From Aegilops tauschii subsp. strangulata (lineage: Eukaryota; Streptophyta; Magnoliopsida; Poales; Poaceae): DNA of 64,000 bases. The notes under the pieces were generated by a model. The model was not told where the DNA came from, made no database searches, and saw only the letters and a program-made list of their open reading frames with translations. Each line of letters begins with the position of its first letter. Position 1 is the first letter of the stretch. Positions 55,575 through 64,000 of the stretch are shown here, piece by piece. The position numbers and the translations under genes were made by a program. Where the stretch lies: positions 448,477,793-448,541,792 of the forward strand of contig NC_053037.3 of NCBI RefSeq assembly GCF_002575655.3, read 5' to 3'.

Positions 55575-57092
55575 TGATGACCCACAAGTATAGGGGATCA
55601 ACTGTAGCACTTTTCGATAAGTAAGAGTGTCGAACCCAACGAGGAGCAAAAGGAAATGACAAGTGATTTTCGGCAAGGTAATGTCTTCAAGTGCTAAAAT
55701 TGTAAGTAGCAGAGTAGTTTGATAGCAAGATAATTTGTAACGAGCAAGTAACGATAGTAGTAACAAAAGTGCAGCAAGGTAGCCCAAATCTTTTGAGGCA
55801 AGGGACAGGCCAAAATGGTCTCTAATGATAAGCAAAGCGTTCCTGAGGGTACACGGGAATTTCATCTAGTCACTTTCATCATGTTGGTTTGATTTGTGTT
55901 TGCTAATTTGATAATTTGACATGTGGGTGGACCCATGCTTAGGTGCTGTTCTTACTTGAACAAACCTTCTACTTATGATTAACCCTCCCGCAAGCATCCG
56001 CAACTATGAGAAAAGTATTAAGAATAAATTCTAACCATAGCATTAAGCTTTTGGATCCAATCGGTCCCTTACGGAATAGCGCATAAACTGGGGTTTAAGC
56101 TTCTGTCACTCTCGCAACCAATCATCTAATTGCTACTCCACAATGCATTCCCTTAGGCCCAAATATGGTGAAGTGTCATGTGTCGACGTTCACATGACAC
56201 CACTAAGAGAATCACAACATACATACTACCAAAATATCGAACACATATCAAGTTCACATGATTACTTGGAACATGACTTCTCTCGTGACCTCAAGAATGA
56301 AAGTAACTACTCACAAATGATAAACATGCTCCTGATCAGAGGAGTATTAAATAGCATATTGGATCTTAACGTATGATCTTCCACCAAATAAACCATATAG
56401 TAATCAACTACAAGATGTAATCAACACTACTAGTCACCTACAAGCATCAATCTATAGTTCCGATAAAAAGTTTGAACACAAGAGATGAACTAGGGTTTGA
56501 GATGAGATGGTGCTGTTCAAGATGTTGATGGAGATTGCCCTCCCCAAGATGGGAGAGTTGTTGGTGATGATGATGACGATGATTTCCCCCTCCGGGAGGG
56601 AAGTTCCCTGGCGAAATCACTCCATCGGAGGGCAAAAGTGCTCCTGCCCAAGTTCCGCCTCGAGGCGGTGGCACTCCGTCCCGAAAGTCTTCTCCTTATT
56701 TTTTTTCTAGGTCAAAATGACCTATATACTAGAAGATGGGCACCGGAGGTGGGCCTGGGTGAGCACAACGCACCAGAGCACGCCTGGGCTCCCTGGCGTG
56801 CCCATGTGGGTTGTGCCCACCTGGTGGGCCCCCTCTGGTACTTATTTGCTCCAATATTCTTCAAATATTCCATAAAAATTCTCCGTGAAGTTTCAGCTCT
56901 TTTGGAGTTGTGCAGAATAGGTAGCCTAACGTAGCTTTTCAGGTCTAGATTTCCAGCTTCGGAATTCTCCCCCTTTGTGTGTACCTTGCATATTATGAGA
57001 GAAAAGGCATTAGAATTACTCCAAAAAGCATTATTATGGATAAAAACATCATAAATAACAGTAAGAAAACATTATGCAAAATGGACGTATCA
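55575..57092 (-). repeat. 3' LTR of the Athila-like element
   Basis: The 1518-bp LTR reads TGATGACCCACAAGTATAGG at the left and TGGACGTATCA at the right, so on the minus strand it begins TGATACGTCCA. The GGTGGGCACAACCCAC...GGGTTGTGCCCACC type inverted repeat occurs at 56765-56830. Confidence 0.88.
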
Positions 57093-57107
57093 ACTCCCCC
57101 AAGCTTA
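57093..57107 (-). promoter_or_regulatory. Polypurine tract
   Basis: On the minus strand TAAGCTTGGGGGAGT directly precedes the LTR start. A near-identical tract, CCAAGCTTGGGGGAGAT, occurs at 58616-58632 further inside the element. Confidence 0.75.
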
Positions 57108-58663
57108 GACCTCGCTTGTCCTTAAGCGAAAACCGAAATCGAAAAACATGTCCACATGCTTTGAGAGAGAGGTGTAAATAAAAAACAAAATACGTACATA
57201 GAAGCATCATGTGAATTATTATAACAACAACAAATTTAAACATAAGACTTTTATCATAGAACTTTTATCATAGACTTCTCATGAATAAGTGACAATTCAT
57301 CACACAATCTAAGTATAAAGCATAAAATCTATTAGAAACCAACAAACTATGTTCTCAGTAAACTTTGCAACTACAATTCATCATCCTTCCAGGAAGGGTC
57401 ACATATTGGAGCCTTTAGGCAAGTCCACATACTCAACCATCATATAGTCTTCTATGATTGCTAACACTCACCGCGTACACATGAGCAAAACATTTCAACC
57501 GGACACAAAGAAAGATAGGGGCTTATAGTTTCACCTCCCAACGTATTCACCTCAAGGGTGATGTCAACAATAATAACTCATGCTATCTATATTCAACTAG
57601 ACATATGCGCCTAGATCTTTCCTCACCACATGATGCTTGCCAAGGGAGAAAAATAAAAGGAATAGAGAGAAAACTTTGACTCTTTGCATAAAAGTAAATA
57701 CATAAAACTAAAATATAGGCCCTTCGCAAAGGGAAGCAGAGGTTGCCATGCGCTTATTTGTTTGTATGCTCAACCCCTTAGTGCAAAAGAACGTCACGTT
57801 GCATTGCCCCTTGTGATAGCGACCTTTATTATGCAGTCTGTCGCTTTTATTCTTCACCATCACAAGTTCGTGCCATGCTCAATTTTCTCTTACACTAAAT
57901 GATCTGACACATTTGGAAGCAATTTTTATTGCCTTTTTGCATCAATGACAACTTACTTGAGGGATCTTGCTCAATCCCTAGGTAGGTATGGTGGACACTT
58001 GAAAAAAAGATTTGGGTTTAAGGATTTTTGCATGCACAAGTAGTATCTCTACTTAGTGCGGAATTTTTGGCTAGCAAAGATGGGGGGCAAGCACCACATG
58101 TTAAAGGATCTATGACAATATGACTTCTGTGTGAATATAAACAAACATAAACCATTAAGTTGTCTTCCTTGTCCAACGTCAACAATTTTGGCATATAATA
58201 TTTTGATGAGTGCTCACAATCATAAAAGATTTCTAGGATAGTATATTTATATGTGAATCTTCTCTTCCCTTATTAATTATTTCATGAGTTGCATCATTGA
58301 CTAAAATATTCTACTTATACTTTTCCTTATGTGGTGTCATCACCTAACATAGGATTAGTATATGATCTTTTTCATTATTTATTTCCTTCCTCTTTTCTTT
58401 CTTATTTCTTTTTCTTTTATTTGCAACATGAAAATAAAGAAAATAAAAACTCAAATAAACTTTATTATATAACTTGCACACGATTACAAGGATAGATCAC
58501 TAAGCAAACTCTCAAGGAAGAAAGGATCGAACTAACTTTTATTCATCTAAAGCAAAAAGATCGAACTAAGATAAATAAAAGCAAAAAGATAGTGGGATGA
58601 TACGATACCGGGGCATCTCCCCCAAGCTTGGCGGAAGCCAAGGGGAGTGCCCATACCCGATAC
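57108..58663. other. Non-coding 3' part of the Athila-like element
   Basis: AT-rich sequence between the env-position ORF and the 3' LTR. No coding region; the untranslated 3' part of such elements is often of this length. Confidence 0.55.
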
Positions 58664-59181
58664 TTAATTCTCCTTTGGTGGTGAAGAAGATGATGGTGGT
58701 GATGAAGAAGAGATCTTGTCCTCAGGTTTCCATGGCAGTGGTCCACCATCATAAGAGGAGGAGTGAGTCTCACGGGTCCTGCAACCAGCAGCCAAACTCA
58801 TACCTTTAAACCTTGCCTCATATTCAAAGATTTGGTTTTGGAGGTCATAGATCTGGCTTTGGAGGAAGTTGATTTGTTCGTTGAGGGTGAATACGATGTC
58901 CTTCATTGGCTTGCCATCCACCTTGCGATTACGGGAGATATCCGTGATCATGATGTGATTGGCATTGAGTCCATGCTCCACCATCCCCTTGCATCGGAAG
59001 ACATCTTGTTCCATAGCTTCAAGCCTGGCCTCCATGGTTCCCGTCCCCTTGGGACATGGCACATCACGAAGGTGAAGCACCCCCTCATGCATCTGCATGA
59101 CCCGAGGGTGCTGCACCACCTCCCGCAGAGGTTGATTATGTTCTTGAAGAACTTGTCCTTGGAGGAGCTTGAAGCAGCCAT
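58664..59181 (-). pseudogene. Coiled-coil ORF in the env position
   Basis: On the minus strand an ATG at 59181 (MAASSSSKDKFFKN) opens a frame that must shift by one near 59150 to join the longer frame ending at 58664. That frame has a charged N-terminus, a heptad-rich central region (FTLNEQINFLQSQIYDLQN) and a Ser/Pro-rich tail. It lies downstream of integrase, where Athila elements may carry an env-like ORF. I see no signal peptide or membrane helix, so an envelope role is not supported; a structural or unknown role is as likely. Confidence 0.5.
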
Positions 59182-59263
59182 AGTAGATCGGATCTGACAA
59201 AAAATAGCAAGGAAAAGAAGGCAAAGGATCTCTCCGTGATACGGTGATCAACAGGTTCGGGAA

Positions 59264-59294
59264 GTATGTATATATATATATATATATATATATC
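59264..59294. repeat. TA microsatellite
   Basis: An alternating TA run of about 28 bases lies between the env-position ORF and the inverted repeat at 59345-59415. Confidence 0.85.
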
Positions 59295-59344
59295 TTTATC
59301 TTGGGGGACAAGCATACGGAAGAAAAACGGAGTCTGGAAGGTGT

Positions 59345-59415
59345 ACTAGGTGGGCACAACCCACATGGGCGCGCCAGGCTTGCCTGGCGCGCCCTGGTGT
59401 CTTGTGCCCACAAGG
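59345..59415. repeat. GGTGGGCACAACCCAC / GGCGCGCC inverted repeat
   Basis: A hairpin-forming segment with GGCGCGCCAGGC...GCCTGGCGCGCC in its centre. The same outer words occur in the LTRs at 7199, 10182, 15546 and 56765, but this copy lies inside the element, outside its LTR. Confidence 0.7.
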
Positions 59416-59534
59416 GGACGCTTCCTGAAAGTTTCTTTATTTCGTAAATTTTAAATATTCCAAAACTGATAAAAATTATTTTTGCGGATTTTTCGGAGTC
59501 CGTTTACTTACAGGTATCACGTACCTCCTTATTT

Positions 59535-60800
59535 TCATGATTCTGGAGTGTTCCGGAAGGACTCTTTTATGTGTTCTTCCGGTATCAAAGTTTGGATAAT
59601 ATTTCTTTCAACATTAATGGGCGTACCTGAGATATAATGTTTTATTCGTTGCCCATTGACAACCTTCGGGTTAGTACCTTTGGAATTATTTATTTTGATG
59701 GCTCCAGACCGATAAACCTCCTCGATGACATATGGGCCTTCCCATTTTGAGAGGAGTTTTGCTGCAAAGAATCTGAAACGAGAGTTGTACGAAAGAACAT
59801 ATTCTCCAACTTTAAACTCACGCTTTTGGATTCTTTTGTCATGCCATCTTTTAACTTTTTCCTTAAATAATTTTGCATTTTCATAAGCTTGGGTTCTCCA
59901 TTCATCTAATGAGCTAATATCAAATAACCTCTTTTCACCGGCAAGCTTGAAATCATAGGTGAGTTCTTTGATTTCCCAATATGCTTTATGTTCTAACTCA
60001 AGAGGCAAATGACAAGCTTTTCCATAAACCATTTTATAAGGAGACATACCCATAGGATTTTTTTACGTTGTTCTTTAAGCCCAAAGTGCATTATCCAATT
60101 TCTTAGGCCAATTCTTCTTGGACCTATTGACAATCTTTTGCAAAATTAATTTTATTTCTCTATTTGCTAAGTTCAACTTGACCACTAGACTGAGGATGAT
60201 AAGGTGATGCAATTCTATGGTTAACATCATACTTGGCAAGCATTTTACGGAAAGCACCATGAATAAAGTGTGAACCACCATCAGTCATTAAATATCTAGG
60301 GACTCCAAACCTTGGGAAAATAACTTCCTTAAGCATTTTAATAGAGGTGTTGTGATCAGCACTACTGGTTGGAATAGCTTCTACCCATTTAGTAACATAA
60401 TCAACAGCAACCAAAATATGTGTATACCCATTAGAGGAAGGAAAAGGTCCCATGTAATCAAATCCCCAAACATCAAATGGTTCAACAGCAAGTGAATAAT
60501 TCATAGGCATTTCTTGACGCTTACTGATATTACCTATCCTTTGACATTCATCACAAGATAAGACGAACTTGCGGGCATCCTTGAAGAGAGTAGGCCAATA
60601 AAATCCAGATTGCAATACCTTGTGAGCAGTTCTATCTCCAGCATGATGCCCTCCATAAGCTTTATAGTGGCATTTCTGTAGGATTTGTCCCTGTTCATGC
60701 TCTGGTACACAACCTCTAATAATACCATCTACTCCTTCTTTATAAAGATGTGGGTCATCCCAAAAGTAATGTCTTGAATCATAGAAGAATTTTTTCTTTT
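59535..60800 (-). pseudogene. Integrase of the Athila-like element
   Basis: The minus strand holds, in order, an HHCC zinc-binding region (60690-60560: HYKAYGGHHAGDRTAHKV, then CDECQ), the catalytic core with all three acidic residues visible (FDYMGPF, LMTDGGSHF, SSGQVELS) and a C-terminal part (KWEGPYVIEEVYRSGAIKI) ending at 59535. A frameshift just after the catalytic Glu (about 60170) and two stops near 60055-60075 (ALWA*RTT*KNP) break it. Integrase would join the cDNA to host DNA. There is no chromodomain. Overlap with the preceding RNase H frame needs another shift near 60800. Confidence 0.85.
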
Positions 60801-60884
60801 ATTGGAATGTAAAGCTAGGTGGTAAATATTTAGCAACAATATAATTAGCATAGTCAGCATACCAAGGAGTACTCTGAGAAACAT

Positions 60885-62345
60885 TTATTGCAGTAACTTC
60901 TCATCAGGAAAGCTATAATCAATAGGTAGTAGGTCATCAAGCACATTTTCAAGCCTAGACAAATTATCAACTACTGGGTTCTCAGCTCCTTTCCTATCAG
61001 TGATATGTAAATCAAATTCTTGTAACAAGAGAACCCATCGAATAAGTCTAGGTTTAGCATCTTTCTTTTCCATAAGATATTTAATAGCAACATGGTCGGT
61101 GTGAACGATAACTTTAGAATCAACAATGTAAGATCTAAATTTATCACAAGCAAACACCACTGCTAGAAATTCCTTTTCAGTAGTACAAAATTTTCGTTGA
61201 GCACTGTCTAGAGTTTTACTAGCATAATGAATAACATTTAGTTCCTTATCAACTCTTTGTCCTAGAACAGCACCAACAGCATAATCACTAGCATCACACA
61301 TGATTTCAAAAGGCAAGTTCCAATCAGGTGGTTGAACAATAGGTGCAGAAATTAAGGCTTCCTTGAGTGCTTCAAAGGCATCCAAACAATAATCATCGAA
61401 AACAAAAGGAATATCCTTTTGCAAAAGGTTTGTAAGAGGCCTAGAAATTTTTGAAAAGTCTTTGATAAATCTCCTATAGAAACCAGCATGACCAAGAAAA
61501 CTACGAATTCCTTTGATGTCCTTAGGACATGGCATTTTCTCAATTGCATCAACCTTAGCTTTGTCCACTTCAATACCTCTTTCAGAAATTTTATGACCCA
61601 AGACAATGCCTTCATTAACCATAAAGTTGCACTTCTCCCGATTCAACACAAGATTTGTTTGTTCACATCTCTGCAAAACTCGATCAAGATTGCTTAAACA
61701 ATCATCAAAAGACTTCCCATAAATAGATAAGTCATCCATGAAAACCTCAACAATCTTTCCACAAAAGTCAGAGAATATAGCAGTCATACATCTTTGAAAG
61801 GTAGCAGGTGCATTACATAAACCGAAAGGCATACGTCTATAAGCATAAGTTCCAAAGGGACAAGTAAAAGTGGTCTTTTCTTGATCAGGTTGAGAAATAG
61901 GTATTTGTGAAAAACCAAAATATCCATCAAGGAAGCAAAAATGTGTGTGCTTAGATAATCTTTCAAGCATTTTATTAATAAAAGGCAGAGGGTAATGATC
62001 TTTTCTATTTGCTTTGTTTAATTTTCTAAAATCATTTACCATTCTATAGCCTGTAACAATTCTTTGTGGAATAAGTTCATTCTTATCATTAGGAACAACA
62101 GTTATACCTCCTTTCTTAGGGACACAATGAACAGGACTCACCCATCTACTATCAGCTATAGGATAGATTATACCTGCTTCCAGAAGTTTCAATATTTCCG
62201 TTCTTACCACTTCTTTCATCTTCGGATTTAACCGACGTTGGTGATCAACAACGGGTTTAGGATCAGGTTCCATATTAATTTTGTGCTGACATGGAGTGGG
62301 GCTAATGCCCTTTAAATCATCAAGAGTATATCCAATAGCTGCTCA
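60885..62345 (-). pseudogene. Reverse transcriptase and RNase H of the Athila-like element
   Basis: An open stretch of 462 codons (62273-60885) contains the gypsy reverse transcriptase with [29 protein letters not shown], the catalytic FMDDLSIYG and the thumb. RNase H follows, with its acidic residues ([42 protein letters not shown]). A TGA at 62345-62343 separates it from the upstream part in the same frame (...ALRKH*AAIGYTL), probably a former sense codon. The order RT-RNase H-integrase places the element in Ty3/gypsy. This is the best preserved part of the element. Confidence 0.9.
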
Positions 62346-62467
62346 ATGCTTCCTTAGAGCTTTCAATAATCTTTCTTCTTCATGTTCTGAAAGGTTAACA
62401 CTGATAATAACAGGATATATCTTCTTTTCATCAAGATAAGCATATTTCAAAGTGTTTGGCAATTGTT

Positions 62468-63103
62468 TTAATTCAAACACAGGATCACCTTTAGGTGTAG
62501 GAGGACCTCCCAGAGTTTCAATAGACAAATTGTGTTTAAGCAGAGACGTTGTTCAAAGAAAATCTTATCTATTTCATTTCTTTCATGCATATGTAAATCA
62601 TTTTCATGGGCTAGCAAATATTGTTCTAAAGGATCAGTAGGTGGTACAGCAATAGATGCAAGACCAATTAATTCATCCTTACTAGGCAATTCTTTTTCAT
62701 GAAGCTTTCTACTAAACTTGGAAAAATTAAACTCATGAGACTCATCACCAAAACTAACACCGATAGTTTGTTTCTCACAATCTATTTTAGCATTAACGGT
62801 GTTCAAGAAAGGTCTACCAAAGATAATGGGACAAAAGTCATCTTGTGGGGAACCAAGGACAAGAAAATCAGTAGGGTATTTTATTTTCCCACACAATACT
62901 TCAACATCTCTAACAATCCCAATTGGTGATATAGTGTCTCTATTAGCAAGTTTAATAGTAACATCTATGTCTTCTATCTCTGCGGGTGCTATGTCATTCA
63001 TAATTTCTTGATATAAGATGTAAGGAATATCACTCACACTAGCACCTATGTCACATAAACCATGATAACAGTGATCTCCTATTTTAACTGAGATGACAGG
63101 CAT
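62468..63103 (-). pseudogene. Aspartic protease region of the Athila-like polyprotein
   Basis: The frame starts MPVISVKIGDHCYHG and contains a retropepsin-like active site, CDIGASVSDIP, in which the usual D-[ST]-G is DIG, followed by PIIFGRPFLN near the second conserved block. A frameshift near 62545 separates it from the frame that leads to the reverse transcriptase. The protease would cleave gag-pol. Confidence 0.75.
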
Positions 63104-63615
63104 GCCAACAACAGGTCTATGTTTACCTTTTTATCAGATTTGGCAATTCTAGCAGCTTCTTCACAGAAGTAAATAACATGCCCATCCATATCTTCTTCCA
63201 AGAGATCTTTAACCATAGCAATACTAGGTTCTACTTTAATTTGTTAATCAGGTTTAGGTGTTCTAATATAGCTTTTGTTAACCACAGTTGAAACTTTAGC
63301 ATGTCCCTTTATCGTAACAAGGAAAGGTGGATTCTCAATATAAGCAGAAGGAACAACTGGATCAACATTATAAATTATAGTTTCTTATTTAGCTGGTACC
63401 GTTTCTTTAATTTCTTCTTCAATAGGTGGGTGATATTTAAACCACTTCTCTTTCGGGAGATCAACATGAGTAGCAAAAGATTCCCAAAAGGAAGCTACTA
63501 TCTCAGATCCAAGTCCCTTTTTAGTGCTAAATTTTTGAAAAGCATCGGTATTCATAAAAGATTTAACACAATCATACTTAAATTTAATACCTGACTCTTT
63601 ATCTTCATCGAGTTC
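63104..63615 (-). pseudogene. Decayed gag-protease linker
   Basis: This is the gag C-terminal and linker sequence, with stops in all minus-strand frames (for example near 63130, 63244 and 63390). No CCHC zinc knuckle was recognised. Confidence 0.5.
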
Positions 63616-64000
63616 TCAATCTTCGGAGTTGCGTTTAATTCTTTCCAAAAGATCCCATCGGAATTCAATAGTCTTCTTCATAAAGGAACCAACACAAGAA
63701 GTGTCAAGCATGGTTTGATCATTCCGAGAAAGCCGAGCATAAAAATTCTGGATAATAATTTCTCTTGAGAGCTCATGATTGGGGCATGAATATAACATTG
63801 ACTTAAGCCTCCCCCAAGCTAGAGCGATACTTTCTCCTTCACGAGGCCAAAAATTATATATATAATTCCGATCACGATGAACTAGATGCATGGGATAATT
63901 TTTTTGGTGGAACTCCAATTTCAATCGATTCCAATTCCAAGATCCACATCGCATAGCCTATACCATGCCAATGCTTTTCCCTTCATAGATAAAGGGAAAA
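63616..64000 (-). pseudogene. gag fragment of the Athila-like element, cut by the window edge
   Basis: The minus-strand frame 63954-63616 contains retrotransposon-gag motifs (REGESIALAWGRLKSMLYSC, LSREIIIQNFYARLS, FRWDLLERI). It continues upstream to 64000 only after a frame change. A TGA at 63618-63616 replaces a probable Trp codon. The capsid start lies beyond the right edge. Confidence 0.8.

Larger units (their letters stand above)
55575..64000 (-). mobile_element. Athila-like Ty3/gypsy retrotransposon, minus strand, cut by the right edge
   Basis: The 3' LTR is 55575-57092, and a purine tract (minus strand, TAAGCTTGGGGGAGT) abuts it. Further right on the minus strand come an env-position ORF, integrase, RNase H, reverse transcriptase, protease and partial gag, the gypsy order. 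The integrase C-terminus shows no chromodomain, which favours the Athila/Tat branch over chromoviruses. The LTR resembles Sabrina-type Triticeae elements from memory. Stops and shifts in every domain make it inactive. The 5' LTR and TSD lie outside the window. Confidence 0.85.

Noticed and set aside
58763..59197. A 144-codon plus-strand frame
   Set aside because: It is the antisense shadow of the minus-strand coiled-coil ORF, which fits the element's orientation.

Overview
The window is intergenic, transposon-packed DNA of a large grass genome, most likely a Triticeae species (wheat, Aegilops or barley group). The inference rests on what is visible: Ty3/gypsy LTRs of the TGATACGTC...TATCA type with a tRNA-Asp type primer site, long coding-poor LTR elements, giant CACTA transposons, nested insertions with intact target-site duplications (TSDs), and inverted-repeat elements. 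No ordinary single-copy host gene, rRNA, tRNA or CRISPR was recognised. Nearly every coding region belongs to a mobile element, and most carry stop codons or frameshifts.

Layout. 1-710 is the edge of a minus-strand LTR. 711-6603 belongs to a minus-strand gypsy element: its 5' LTR (5460-6603), primer site and gag stub are present, together with a decayed multi-exon gene running antisense (863-4756). That LTR interrupts an older minus-strand LTR (6604-8670), which also holds a solo LTR (6975-8372, TSD gcgcc). From 9315 a CACTA-like end begins. It is interrupted at 9930 by a gypsy element of about 7 kb (LTRs 9930-11509 and 15278-52982, TSD accct). The 3' LTR of that element is split by a 36.1-kb CACTA transposon (16428-52525, TSD aca), and the empty site can be read in the 5' LTR. 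After 52983 the older sequence resumes with a solo LTR (53205-54360, TSD gttat) and a decayed coiled-coil gene (54461-55132). From 55575 to the right edge lies a minus-strand Athila-like gypsy element with 3' LTR, env-position ORF, integrase, RNase H, reverse transcriptase, protease and partial gag, all broken.

The giant CACTA is the main feature. From left to right it holds a repeat-rich subterminal zone, an intact two-exon GRF zinc-finger/membrane gene (20788-21468, +), a TNP2 transposase (25497-21976, -), captured-looking gene fragments, a repeat-containing cargo gene (30331-37261, +) split by a coding-free LTR element (31011-37123, TSD cagag), a palindromic inverted-repeat element (40203-40680), a second non-autonomous CACTA (42785-46814, TSD caa), a Transposase_24-type En/Spm gene (to 51037, +) containing a LINE fragment, and a GGGCC-rich subterminal array. 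TNP2 would supply cleavage and the Transposase_24 protein would be the accessory, end-binding factor. TNP2 is now disabled, so this copy could move only if the proteins came from elsewhere. Many of the stops look like CAG-to-TAG or CGA-to-TGA changes, as expected from long-term cytosine methylation.
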